DNA of 64,000 nt. It comes from Asterias rubens (lineage: Eukaryota > Echinodermata > Asteroidea > Forcipulatida > Asteriidae). The notes beneath the pieces are model-generated. The model ran no database searches. It was given only the letters and a program-made list of their open reading frames with translations, and was not told the DNA's origin. The stretch is from contig NC_047065.1 of assembly GCF_902459465.1 (NCBI RefSeq), forward strand, positions 3,468,309 through 3,532,308, in the 5' to 3' direction. The translations under genes were made by a program, and so were the position numbers. Below are positions 36,201-48,570 of this stretch, piece after piece (position 1 is the first letter of the stretch; each line of letters begins with the position of its first letter).

Positions 36201-39200
36201 TTTAGATGGTTGATTTCGAGACCTCAAGTTCTAAATCTGAGGTCTTGAAATCAAATTCGTGGAAAATTACTTCTTTCTCGAAAACTATGGCACTTCAGAG
36301 GGTGCTGTTTCTCGCAATGTTTTATACCATCAACCTCTCCCCATTACTCGTTACCAAGAAAGGTTTTACGGTAACAATTATTTTGAGTAATTACCAATAG
36401 TGTCCACTGCCTTTAAAGTGTCTGCATATATAGACTTGTGGACAAGTAGTATTGTAGTGATAGCGTAATAATGTAGTACACTGTCGCTAGCTCTCGCCAT
36501 CTTAGAGGTAAAACAATTACACAATGGTAAATGCTCATCTATGTATGCACATGATGGACCAAAAAGAGCAACCTTTTTTACTTTTGGTCCAAGGCGCCCT
36601 ACTTATATGAAGTCTTGTGCATAAGATCTATTGCATGCGTGTAATCAGAATCAAAAGAAAAGGCAGTTTGTGAACGTAAAAACAATTCGCACAACTAGTC
36701 ATAGCATTTGCCATCGAATGGACGAACAGTATTTATAACCTTTTTCCCCTCTATATAAATGATGCAGTCTGCTCACCTTGGACCGTCTTGACTGTGCTCC
36801 AACTTGAATGCCCTTAGAAGGTCTTCTGCAAATAATGACAAGCAGTTTGTCAAGAAGAATTGTTGTTAATTTGTTACGATTAACTGCGACAAAGATATCT
36901 AAATCTGCACGCTTCAAAATACATCTCAGTTTAATGTAAATAAATCAGTGACCAATACTAATATCCTAAGTTTCAATATGGATTTGGGTCACCGCATAAC
37001 AAGAATTTCAATATCAATAATAAAATAATGAAGAATTTGTTTACTGCTGTCGCTTACCTTTTTTGAAGCCTCACGATTCTAAAGTTTGTGCCATTGGTCG
37101 GACCACCATTCCTCCAACCAATCCCCTGTGACTTGTTCTCCGAATCCACCCACGTCTCTCCATGGTCTGTTTCCAGTCTCTCCTTCACAGTATCCAGCTC
37201 ATGGGACTTCTGCATCACCAGACTATCTTTGCCTACGATCAACTGCTTTAGGGTGTAAATCTCGCACTTGGCGATGTCAAGTTCTTTTTCAGTTGCGTGG
37301 AGTTTGGCGAGCTCCGCCTCGAGGCCCTTGATCTTGGTTTTGTTTTCACCATTGACTCGTCTTGTTAGAATCAGGACGGCGTTCCTCTCCTCGAGACGTT
37401 TCTCGCAAACTTGGAGGGTTTCTTTCTTTTCGTCCAACTCCTTCTGAAGTGGCGGCAACTTCTTCAATTCCTGAATGTTGTAAAAAAGGGAAAATGTCAA
37501 AAATAAATTGCATTAAAAACACGGAGAATGCTAAGCTCAATTGTCATCTGTGTCTTCTGTGCACACCTTGTATGTCAGCTGTGGACATCTCGTGGTACAT
37601 GCCTGTTCAGAAGATTATCCAGGGCCCAATTTCATAGAGCTGCTAAGCACAAAAATTTGCTTAGCATGAAATTTCTTCCTTGATAAAAACAGGATTACCA
37701 GCCAAATTTTCATTTGTGTCATATTGCTTGTTACTGGTATTCAGCTGTTGTGTGCTCATCCTGAAAACCGTGTGGAGATTTGGTTGGTAATCCTGTTTTT
37801 ATTGAGGCAGAAATTTCATGCTAAGCAAATTTTTGTGCTTAGCAGCTCTATGAAATTGGGCCCTGATCATCAACGAATGGAAAAGCCTGCCTACATACAT
37901 GTATATTGGTTTTGAAAGCCCGGCCTTCTATGCAATCTGGGGTGTTCCATTTGGTTTTATCTTCATTTTCTGAGGAGAAAATGCACTTGCTTCAAACGGT
38001 TGCTCAACTTCCTGGAAAATTATCACACAGAGTAGGAAAGTCATGAACACCATGGCACTTGAGACTTACCAGTTCCATCCTCTCATTGCGTTTTCCTTCA
38101 TATCTGAGCTGTTGATGTAGATCAGCAATCGCCGCTTTGCCGTTGTCGACCCGTGACTCACACTCGCTCAACTGCTTGTTCAAATCCTCAATTTTGGTCT
38201 GATGGTCCACAATCTCCAGCTCACGATCTCGTACTGCACCCCTGGTGATTTTTAAACAAAAATGCTCCTTTTTTGAGTGAACTGTCTTCACGTGAAGATG
38301 AGCAGAGCATAGGCTAAGGTTGGAAGCATCAAGTCTCAACTTTATCTTGTTCTTTTATTTTGGGTTCCTTATAAGTTTTCCATTGGAAGAGTGTCAAATA
38401 CGATCAGGTTTGACACTCTCTTAGAATGAGGCTAGAGATTAAAATATTTTTCACAATTTCATAAGGACCCTATCGTTTCGAAAATGGGTGCATCACAAAA
38501 CTTAATTTTGTCTTTGAGCCCCTCTTTAAAAAACCAACACTCCTACCCGAAGGCGATTTATTCCCAAGACTGTCACCTGTAAACCTTCTTAGTCCTCTTC
38601 ACATAAAATGCTTTTCTGGATTGCGCACACTTGAAGGTATACATCTAATACAAGTACTCTTTATCTTTCAAAGTTTTAACATCTCACTCTTTCTCTTCTG
38701 ACACACAACTTTTTTAATTAAATTTCTGCGATGAGAACGGTTCTTACTGGCAGTTTCTGAGAACGTCTCTCATGGATTCCAGATTGGCCTCTGTTCTTTC
38801 TGCTTCAGCCACTGAAAGAGAAGAAACATTGAGATTAAAATTGTTATTTAATTATACTTTTTTGTAATGAAACACAGGACGCCTGACAAGACCAGGACTC
38901 AAACCCACACTCTGCTGATCAAAAACACCAGAGCACGAGTCAGTGCTTTTTACTGGTCACCAGCCTCGAATGTCCCACTATCAAAGACAAAGCAATTATG
39001 GTAAAGTATTTTAGGCGCCAAGACCTGGACTCAAACCCACACTCTGCTGATCAAAAACACCAGAGCATGAGTCAGTGTTTTTTACTGGTCAGCCTCGTCT
39101 AGCAATATAGATTGTCCTTATATTATGTACCTCTTTCTTCAAGCTGCTCAATCTTGTACTTCAGTTTAGTAATCTCCTTGTCCTTGGCATCAAGAAATAT

Positions 39201-42200
39201 ACCCTTCTTTTCACTCTGCAAAGCAAATTGATACAAGAAGAGACATCTTATTTTCAATTACAATTGTCTTATTTTAAATCACAAAATTACAGGTTCGAAC
39301 CCAGCTCTGGGAATTTTTTCTTCGTTCAACCCTAATGATGATGAGGTATATTATCTGCCATTGAACAATGGTAGCAATCCACACCAATGATGTCACTTGT
39401 GGTAAAAAAAACCTGGATGTCAGCAAAAACATTTCCCCATGGACTCATATCATCCAACTAAGCTTGGGCGATATCACGATATTATCGAATATCGCGATAC
39501 TAATTTGGAAACGATTTCGATATCGGATAAATTTGGTTCTAATCAAAATATAGATTAAATATTGCAATATCGTGATGTATTTCCTAGCTGAGACATCTTG
39601 CACCCCATAGGTTTGGAGTAAAACCAGAAGAATAGGTCATTAGAACACCTATCTTAAGCTATGACTGTCTCTTCTACAACTTTCACTGGGAGTTTGAAGA
39701 CTGATGATGTCAAATTTACTTAATCGCGATTATATCGAATATCGCGATATATTATCGGCAATATATCATGAATAACATAAATCGATATCGCCCAAGCTTA
39801 CATCCAACACAGCATCAGCACCACATCGGCGCATCAGAATGCAGTAGCAGTATAGCCTACAGTACACATGAGTAAACATAAAGCCTGGGCCCAATTTCTT
39901 AAAGCCTGTAAGCACAAAAATTTGCTAAGCATTAAATTCTTCCTTGAAACAGGATACCAACCAAAATTCCACATGATTTTTAGGCTAAGCAAACAACAGA
40001 TGAACACCAGTAACAAGCAATTTCCATCAAAAATTAAAATTTGGTTGGTAATCCTGTTTTTAACGCAGAAGAAATTTCATCCTTACCAAATTTGTGTGCT
40101 TACAGGCTTTATGTCATTGGGCCCAAGACACATGTAACGCACTCATACATTGCAACAACATACATTGCAACAACAAACAGGAGAACAACTTATACCTCTG
40201 CTCTACTCTTCTCATAAAGTCTTGTGACTTTCTGCAGCTCCCTGCAAGTGAAAGCATTCTCAGAACTCAAGGTGGTGTACTTTTCTTCAAAATCCTAAGA
40301 AAAAGAACAAAGATGCCGAGCTGGATCAGTTGAAACAACACATGAACAAAAAGATTTTAAAAAACACAACACATCTCAAAAAGCTTTTCTAAAAAGGAAC
40401 ATTTTGATTTGGCCATAGGGAGATTGAGAAATGACAGTCAAATGCATACCGTCCGCAGAGCCGACTCCTTCTCAAGTTTTTCTTTGGTGACTTTGAGTTC
40501 TTCAGACGTCTTAAGGAGAACTTTGGCGGCGTCGTTTCTGTTTGAGATAACAAACAAATGCAATTAATTTCTAAGAACAAACTTTGTTGACTCTGTAAAA
40601 GGATCATTTTTGTCTTTCTTATTCACTAATTTATGTTGGATGGCGTATCAAAACTAAAATACATACCGACTGTTGTTGTTTATAAACTGATTTGTTTAGT
40701 GCCGAAATGCACTATAAAAACATTTTGTTATTATTCTTAAATCCACCAAATTTATCTTGAATGGTTTGGTGGACGGTTTGTAACAAACAACTTTGGATTA
40801 TCGATCCCTCAACTTTTTGCTGGCAGCTTTGCCTCGTGAAATGAAGAAGTCCAGAAATCACCGTTGTGAATATATTCTGCGATATTGTACTCATATTTAT
40901 GTACAATAATTGCATAACATACCTGTGTTTGAGCTGGTGTTGCTGCATGGTGACGATATGATTTGGTGGATGCCTAAGACTCTGCCCGGTTCTCTTGTTA
41001 AACCAGAAAGCACCTACGTGCCGTGTGCACAAAAAAGTCCAATCGTCCTGTAGCAAGAAATATTATTTCATTAAAAACTATCCGAGTTGTGCAAATATAT
41101 TACCTCATAACACTCCACGATCAACATTTTTATTCATGGTTTTTTAAAATTTGTCTTTGTGGCCAGAGGCAAAATTGCATCACATTGTACATTATATCAA
41201 ATGGGATTTTATATTGAAATTTTGGCTCCTGCAATCGTTGTCAAGAAAAACTCATTTAGGTTAGCAATTCGTCATAGTTTTCTAATAACATTTTGACAAT
41301 AATAATGATAGTATCCATTTCTTGAAATTAATATCAATTTATCACACACGAGGGCATCTCAAAGCAGTTATTGTTTGTTGTACTTGGAGCTAGGTTTGGG
41401 ATTAAACAATGATAAAGTATATAGCACCACAATTTATTAACACAAACAGAGCTCTAGACCAATTAATTGACCAAAAAAAAGTTTTTTAAATACATTGTAA
41501 TGGATTACAAATAACAGATCAATCTAAAAATGTATTATGTATCAATCAAGTGCTTTAAGTCATTGAGATACTGTGAGGTACTTACTTTGAGTATTAGTCC
41601 AAGAGATAAACTTCGTGTCATTCAATTATTTAAAACAACCACTTCAGCTGGAATAAATACATTTCAGGTAAGTCCAACTGTGTGGTCCTGGGAGACAACG
41701 TTTATCTCAAATATTTACTCGCTAAACAATCAAAGTGTTGGTAAATATTTGGCGACTCCAAACGAAGTACCAGACACTTTCAAGGCATGGTAACTTTTAT
41801 GTGCTACTGAATGTATCACATATAAGTGCCTTAGCCACAAGAAACCCTAACCCAATCAATATCCCTCTTATTGGTTGCCAGGAAGTCTGCTGCCCTCTTT
41901 ATGCTAATTAGCATAACAACCAACCAGTCAATACTCTGCTCATCATGTGACAAAGGATGTCTTTATCCAGGGGGTAAAGTGACTCTGTTGAATTTTGAAT
42001 GAGGTGCACAGCTTTGTTGGGGAAACTCAGGGACTTTTCTCTGTTCATTGTAACTGGATTTTCAAGGATAGTATTTAGCATGTTTAGCTGGAGGCTGTTG
42101 GACTATAACTGTCTGTGAGATCAGACTGGGGACAACAAGCTTTGTGAATGGGGACAGTTATGTGTAAATAAGCTATAAATCACATACTTGAGCTGTCCTG

Positions 42201-45200
42201 GCATACAGTTAGATTAATCCCAGAAAAATTGTACATTTTCAATTAAGAGCTTACTTAGTAAAACTACAAATCTTCTTGAGACATTTATTTCTATTAAAAT
42301 GGTTAAACTTTGTTCAAACCTGTGTTTGAATTTGAATGTTTATACATTGCCTGGTCAGCTAAAACAATAGCTAGTAAGTTACTAAAACAAACATAAACAA
42401 ATATGAAGAAACAAAAACAGGCTTTACGGTTTATACTTTTCTTCTTTCTTTATGAAATGTTTTTTCTTTTTCTTATGCATCCTACACAACTGCAGTAAAA
42501 TCTAAGAAGGAATAAAAGCTCTATTCACAGGAGAATATTTCAATGAAAATCAATCACCTTATTTTCAAAAAAGTTGTCCTTTTGCAACCAAATTTTTATT
42601 TGCTACATGTTGATTGAATTAAGCACATGTGATTCAGGTCGTGATACTGAAAATCCCTGGTACCACATAAAGTTTCCCTTAGTTCAAGTTATTACATGTT
42701 TTTCTGAACAATGTTATCACAATGTATTGATTGATGTTGACATGAAATAAATGTATCTGAAATGAACTTCAGCTCACCGTCATTGGGTCTCTAGCCGAGA
42801 AGACAGCCACTATCAGTCGTTTGGCTAGAGGAAGAAACTCACTGTAACACACGTTGGAAACCTTGCCTGCTTCACTATACACACAAAAACATTACAGAAC
42901 ACTTAAAGACACTGGACACTATTGCTAATTGTCAAAGGCCAGTCTTTTCACTTTGTGCATCTCAACATATGCATACAACAACAAACCTTTTAAAATTTGA
43001 GCTCAATCGGTCGTCGAAGTTGCGAGATAGTAATTGAAGAAAAAACAAACTTGTCAAAAGAAGTTGTGTGCTTTCAGGTGCTTGATTTCAGGACCTCAAA
43101 TTCTAAATCTGAGGTCTCGAAATCAAATTCATGGAAAATTACTTCTTTCTCAAAAACTACGTTACTTCAGAGGGAGCCATTTCTCACAATGTTTTATACC
43201 GTCAACAGCTCCCCATTACTGGTTACCAAGGTTTTATGCTAATAATTATTTTGAGTAATTCCCAATAGTGTCAACTGCCTTTAAATTCTCACCATTAGCT
43301 TGTTATTCTTACATTCAAATCTGTTTTAAAAGTTAAACAAGTGGCACGAGAATATTATGTGTGATATTTTTGTCCTTTCCCGATAGCAGGGGCTTTTAAA
43401 AAATCTTTATTAAACTGGGATACCATACTCCAATTAAGAATAATAATTAAATGACGACTTACTTTTTAAAATGTTTACTGATTTCAGAGATGTCTCTTTT
43501 GGTGAGAATGAGCCCAAAATCTTCTGAGTTGATGATCTGAAGAAAAAAAAAGAAAAAATAAAGACATTTTTATGAACAACAGTTGACAGTTATGAAATTA
43601 CACATGGATGTTGGAGGATGAGCCAAAGTTTGTTTTTATTTGGTTGCATGGTTGAAATTGAAAATGCAGTTACTTTGTTGTATATATTTGTATAAGCATA
43701 CAGTTGGTAGAGCACTTGAATGGTATTCAAGAGGTTGAAGGTTCGATTCCCAATTCTACTTAGCTACTCATCCAAAAGGGGAATTTAAAGTTGCAAACTG
43801 CTAACCTGCCAACAAATTGTTTCTGTCATTGACGTTTCTAAGATTGCATATTTCAATTACGAATTGTTCTGCCTGGGTGAACATAACCGATTTGGATTTT
43901 CAGCGATTTTTCAAAAAAAGTACCATCTTTTACAAAAAAAAATCACAGGTTGAGTTTTCGTTTTTACATAACAAAATCGCAGTTTCATAAACCAATGTAT
44001 ACAATCCCTTAGTCTTTTTGACGGCCTTTTTTGATAATGACTTGCCAGGGTCCAAACATAAGGCCACCAACAATGTTTGCGTCTGTGATATATACACTTA
44101 CTCTGATGAAATCATTGAGATTGATCCTGCCATCTTTATTCATGTCTGCCGTTTCCATGGCATCCCTCAAGGCATCCTCAAAGAGAAAAAGCTCCGGTTG
44201 GTTGTCATAGTCAACTGGTCTGTCTGACCTGAAAAAGGATCAAGCACAAAAAAATGTTTTTTTTAAATCACAGTAGGTTTGTGGGTTAATTATTGTATGC
44301 ACATGAAACAAAAAAGAAAAAACATTAACTTTCATACATTTTTGGGACAATGGTTTTTATTACATCCCAAATTACCTCTTTCTCTAAAACTGCCTTGTTT
44401 TAAATGCGGAACAAAGTTGTTTAATATCAACAGCTCTCCAGTGCTTTTACCAAGTAACTTTATGCTACTTAATTTGTGTAATTACCCAAGGAGAACCCTC
44501 ATTTCGAAACAAAATATTAACTAATCTTGTTGACCCATTACACCATGCACCACACGCAGCAACTGGCAAGGGGACGTCTGTCATGCTCGCCATTTTGGTA
44601 GTCAAGTTGCACAAAGCATGTTAATGCCGGGCCACCTAAATTGCACACTACACACAGGGACATTGACTCAAAAAAAAGATGCAACCAAGAATATTGTGAT
44701 GATGAAGTCACTTAAAATCAGTCAATAGAGGTTTAAATGAAATTACCTACCGAACGGTTCCTGTGTGTTTGTTGAAGTAGTAGGGTGGTGAATCCTTCCC
44801 TCTATCAAGAATGCTCCAGGGATTCTGAAATATTAAGAGATATAGATTATCAAAGTTGAAGTCTAAAGTTCAATTCCAAGGAATAACTTCCAAATCAGTC
44901 AGCGAGCAACTTTAGAATTTAAAGGCAATGGACACTATTGGTAATTACTCAAAATAATTATTAGCATAAAACCTTACTTGGTAACAAGTAATGGGGAGAG
45001 GTTGATAGTATAAAACATTGTGAGAAATGGCTCCCTCTAAAGTGACGTAGTTTTTCGAGAAAGAAGTAATTTTCCACAAATTTGATTTTGAGACCTCAGA
45101 ATTAGATTTTGAGGTCTCAAAATCAAGCATCTGAAAGCACACAACTTCGTGTGACGAGGGTGTTTCTTCTTTCATCATTATCTCGCAACTTCGAAGACAA

Positions 45201-47981
45201 ATTCAGCTCAAATTTTCACAGGTTTGTTATTTAATGCATATGTTGAGATACACAAAGTGAGAAGACTCGTCTTTGACAATTACCAATAGTGTCCAGTGTC
45301 TTTAAACCAATGTTTGTCTGAGAGAGATTGGCTGTTGTAAGCTTTTGTGTTTATATTCCCTAATGGGAGTTTGCAGAGTTCTCTTGACGGGTAGATAATC
45401 TAAACAAGCAAAGAACTGACAAAATCTCACCCTTGAGTTTGAATCCTCCTTGTTGTAGAACAGCATCAGCAAATACTTTGCCAGAGGGAGAAACTCATCG
45501 AATGATACAGGCAAATCCTATTAAGTAAATTAAAAAACAGAATTATCAAATACATAACAGAAGTATCAAACTCACAACAATAGATCTGATGCACATGACA
45601 TCATTTTTATCAAGTTCAAAGTCAAAAGAAGGTTGCTTATCAGCTTATTGGCCCACCGTGGCACAACTTCCAGATTTTGTCGTGCACAAATTTTTCACAA
45701 AGAACCATTATAAAAGTATCAAAATTTTTATTATATGCATTTTATTAGATTTTCTTTCAAAAAAATGTATTAAACTTTACACAAATTTGAACAAATGGGT
45801 CTGTAGATTGCAAAAAGAAAAAATTTTTGTCAGTCAATATTACTAAAAAAGGAGCATTAAACAAGTCATAACTTTTTTAAAGTCTATTTGGTGCATATAA
45901 CAAAACTTTATTTCTGTTTCTATAATTACCTTAATGTCTTTCCGTCCGCCACTGCAATCCTTCTCCAGTTTTCTTATGTCTTCCGCAGACAGTTCAAGTT
46001 CTAATGATGGTGACTTCAGAACCTAAACAGAACATGCAAATGCTTAAATTAACCAATTTACTCTTGATGCTTTCTGGATTCGGTCGGAAATTAGTGAAAA
46101 CTTGAAGACCTACAATTCTGTCAAAAATTCATGTAGCACTTTATAAGGGTTTACAAGGTCGATTGGCAGCTAACTTGGCAGCCACTGCCAAAAAAACCGG
46201 AGCAAATCCCTTCCTCTTACAAATGTCTTAGTGTTGAAGGGTTCTTCAACATGTATTACACAATAAACATGACCTAAGGCTTTATGTCTCGTCCAGAGGA
46301 TGAAGCAATAATAGTAAAGTGTCTGGCTTCAGGACACAAGGTCAAGACTGTAACTCAAACCAATACTCTTCAGGGTAATAAGCAAAAAAATTTGCTTCGC
46401 ATGAAATTTCTTCCTTGATAAAAACAGGATTACCAACCAAATTTCCATTTGTTGCATATTGCTCGTTACAGGTATTCAGCTGTTGTTTGCTTATCCCAAA
46501 ATCACGTGGGAATTTGGTTGGTAATCCTCTATGAAATTGGGCCCTGGTGAGAAACACCAGCAGGCCATAATGGGAGACTTTTGGACAGTCCTTTTATACA
46601 GTTCTTGCCAGGTGTGTGTGGTACCGACCATTATTTCTGCTGCCATCAGGGTCTCAAGAGTCTCCCCTTAGCCTTTTTGAGGTATGATGGACACTATAGG
46701 AGTGCACTGTTTGGTTTGGGTGCATACATACAAGTTTACCCAAACCGGATAGTGTCTTATGAATGTGTTCACCAAAACTCAAAATGGATTAATGTCAGCA
46801 TATTAAGTTATACTCACCGAGGTGAACTCTGCTCGCCTAAGCCTTTTATCACTATCCACATCGGCGCTGTCAAACACCACGAAGGCCAGCTCCTTGAAGG
46901 GATCCTCAAAGCGTCTCGCTTGGCGGCTGAGCAGCCTCGGAGACTTTCCAGACTTCTTGCTGCCGCGACGAGGCCTATCATACGACCACTCGTCGTCATC
47001 CTCCTCCATCCAGACGGTGGGCCTGAGTTTGACCTTGGGGAGCTTAGCGAAAGGGTCAGCGCACACCTTACGGGATGCCTTGCGCCTCTTCTTCGGGGCT
47101 GGTTGATTGGCAGGAGGAGGACTTGGGGTCAAATCTTCACCTGATGTATTGCTGGTTGCCATGGCAACTAAAGATTTTGTAACAAATTTGAAAAATTGTC
47201 AGTTGTAGATGGAAAAAAAATTAAAATAAGTTTGATTTTGTCCCAATATAGCTCAGATGGAAAAAAAAAAATCCTAGATCAACTGCAGATTTGTTGTTAA
47301 ATCATACATAAAAAGATATTGCAGATTTTATCCAAAGTGAAAAAGTGAAATACCTCTCTCGGCTGCTAAATCTCCTTCAAGAACCAGTTCGTCTTCAGTG
47401 GTGTCCTGCAGAAGTAAATTGAACAATCCCTGACTTTGATGATTTGGCTGAAAATTACCCTTTGGCGCAGTGGAAGAGTCCGCTAAATCACCAGGAGATG
47501 ATCTTGTTGTGCTCAACTCATTACAGTCATCAGCGGAAGGTTCCACACTATGAGGGTAGATATTTTGGAAAGTTTTTGCATCATCACCTTTTGAAGGATG
47601 ACCCCCACAGCACATCCTTGACCTTGGTCTCACCTCAGGGTTTTGGGTATCTAAGGAATTATTGTCCCTGAGTTTCAAAGCATTGTCATTTTGAGCTGTT
47701 TCATTAGTCATTCCGAACCGTGAAGTTGAACTTTGACCTGAAGTGGTATCCTTAAGGTCAGGGGTCAACTCATTAAAGTCCATATCTGAGTCTCTCACAG
47801 ACAGAGTTGAAAGTTTCTTCCCAACAATTTTTGGCCTTTCACCACGCTCACTTCTAATCTTTCCAGGACTCTGATTGGCTGGGTCTTGCATTGTATCCAT
47901 GGCTCTGACTCGTTCATTTTGAGGCGTGCCATCATTCAGATGACTGATGATTGGTTCCCTCCTGAATGCTGAAGCCATCAT
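33273..47981 (-). CDS. EF-hand/WW-like/coiled-coil/CAP-Gly protein, 20 coding exons
   Basis: I do not recognise this as a named family. Exons in transcript order: 47354-47981, 46818-47167, 45930-46022, 45431-45517, 44751-44824, 44102-44228, 43463-43536, 42778-42874, 40923-41047, 40450-40537, 40196-40294, 39131-39215, 38748-38811, 38070-38241, 37058-37470, 36777-36825, 35422-35863, 34342-34458, 33780-33886 and 33273-33380; all join in frame to 1132 residues. Residues 1-230 are disordered; 235-243 are KKRRKASRK. EF-hand 1 loop DVDSDKRLRRAE (312-323), a degenerate EF-hand, a WW-like motif (389-415), EF-hand 3 loop DMNKDGRINLND (439-450), a second degenerate EF-hand, a second WW-like motif (513-538). 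Coiled coil runs about 545-850. CAP-Gly spans about 1013-1095 (GVVKFVGKV, then GDTDGVIKGKRYFTANP in place of the usual GKNDG). A calcium-regulated microtubule or centrosome/cilium role is inference. The main frame has a stop just upstream, so the start is MMASAF. Confidence 0.85.
34014..34250. repeat. Foldback element (GTCCTAACTTAGGACTAGTC family) in CAP-Gly gene intron
   Basis: AGTCCTAACTTAGGACTAGT and its inverse face each other across about 230 bp. A shorter, cleaner copy is at 50086-50231. Confidence 0.7.
34553..34918. repeat. MITE family A, full copy
   Basis: TTAA at both ends and intact terminal repeats. It lies in the intron between the exons at 34342-34458 and 35422-35863. Confidence 0.92.
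35021..35208. repeat. Near-perfect foldback element, 188 bp
   Basis: The left arm AGTCTATAAGCCTATTCGGA continuing through CAGCTGCGCATGTCTGTTAC is matched almost base for base by the inverted right arm, with a short loop near 35100-35125. It is in an intron of the CAP-Gly gene. Confidence 0.8.
35953..36014 (-). pseudogene. Duplicated 5' part of a CAP-Gly gene exon
   Basis: On the minus strand this repeats, with few changes, the acceptor and first 50 or so bases of the exon at 35422-35863 (coding LTYNSTQLD...TPPYD). In the copy the peptide starts LTYNSTRLDNVTPPYDD. It lies about 100 bp upstream in the transcript and keeps the CTCACCAG acceptor. It could be a decayed exon copy or a used alternative exon. 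Confidence 0.6.
36030..36416. repeat. MITE family A, full copy
   Basis: TTAA flanks, terminal repeats and the central hairpin are all present. It directly adjoins the duplicated exon fragment. Confidence 0.9.
37621..37863. repeat. Foldback element (GGGCCCAATTTCATAGAGCT family), full copy
   Basis: The left end GGGCCCAATTTCATAGAGCT and right end AGCTCTATGAAATTGGGCCC are perfect inverses. The arms continue with GCTAAGCACAAAAATTTGCT and meet near the middle. It is in a CAP-Gly gene intron. Confidence 0.9.
38870..39100 (-). repeat. Duplicated SINE-like segment
   Basis: Two copies about 135 bp apart share CTCAAACCCACACTCTGCTG and CAAAAACACCAGAGCA. On the minus strand GGGTTTGAGTCC is B-box-like, so the unit is probably tRNA-derived. 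Confidence 0.6.
39471..39799. repeat. TIR element with GATATCG-rich termini
   Basis: AGCTTGGGCGATATCACGAT at the left is matched inverted by CGATATCGCCCAAGCTT at the right. Subterminal stretches are dense in CGATAT words. The interior of about 150 bp is unrelated. It is a non-autonomous DNA element in a CAP-Gly gene intron. Confidence 0.8.
39887..40125. repeat. Foldback element (GGGCCCAATTTC family)
   Basis: Ends GGGCCCAATTTCTTAAAGCC and the inverted GGCTTTATGTCATTGGGCCC; diverged arms, same body as 37621-37863. Confidence 0.8.
42903..43284. repeat. MITE family A copy
   Basis: TTAA at both ends, termini slightly worn (AGACACTGGACACTATTGC on the left). Confidence 0.9.
43690..43790 (+). repeat. 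tRNA-like SINE head in CAP-Gly gene intron
   Basis: CAGTTGGTAGAGCACTTGAA (A-box side) and GGTTCGATTCC (B box) lie at tRNA spacing. The D-stem side is missing, so it is not a functional tRNA gene. Confidence 0.5.
44919..45305. repeat. MITE family A, full copy
   Basis: TTAA flanks and the complete body. It lies between the exons at 44751-44824 and 45431-45517. Confidence 0.92.
46376..46546. repeat. Foldback element (GGGCCCAATTTC family), left end lost
   Basis: The right terminus CTATGAAATTGGGCCC and the matching inner arms around GGATTACCAACCAAATTTCC are present; the left terminus is replaced. Confidence 0.75.
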
Positions 47982-48066
47982 TGGTAGACTCCCGTGAACC
48001 AGTGTCTTGCAATGTTCTGTTTGCTGGTATCTGTGTATCTTTGTCTGAATTTGTGAAAACAGGCAT
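47932..48066 (-). other. Overlapping 44-codon reading frame at the 5' end of the CAP-Gly gene
   Basis: It begins with an ATG in good context (ACCAAAATGCC), upstream of the main ATG, and runs in another frame as MPVFTNSDKDTQIPANRT and onward to a stop inside the main coding region. It is either an overlapping upstream ORF or the true N-terminus broken by a one-base indel. Confidence 0.4.
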
Positions 48067-48570
48067 TTTGGTCTTAGACCTACATTGTCTGTTGAGAGAG
48101 GAAGTAAAAAAATTATAAAATACATAGAAAGCAACAAAATGCATTTAGAAAAATGCATAAATCAATCCTTCACACAAGCCCATTATTGAACATAAGCTGG
48201 TCAGCTTATCAGTAGTATTTATTTCCTCACTTACTCTAATTGCTTATTGTTTAACTATATACTGCAAACCGTACTATATTATAGTTTTATCTAACCACAA
48301 ACTTGTTTCAATGATTGAACACAGAAAGAACACATAAATAACTTACAGATAAAACAATTGAAAAATTGTTCCAAAAAGTTTGTTTACAAAGTTTACCAGT
48401 TAATCTTTACATGTATCTTTACAAAGTTTGACACAATACAAATCATTACAATTTACAAAATGGCAGACTGCTTATACACAAAACAGTTGTTCAAAGCAGT
48501 GCTGACAAAAAAAATTTAAATAACATTTTACGGATTTTTATCACAGTTGAAAAATTGTTCTGAAACTTAC

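Noticed and set aside
42997-43258. Repeated open frames of 60-85 codons within MITE copies (also near 17541, 45178, 54483 and 59065)
   Set aside because: They are shadows of the palindromic MITE body, occur in both orientations and carry no conserved protein signal.
46581-47144. Plus-strand open frame of 187 codons
   Set aside because: It overlaps the minus-strand exon with EF-hand 1 and the basic cluster, and has no domain or splice support.
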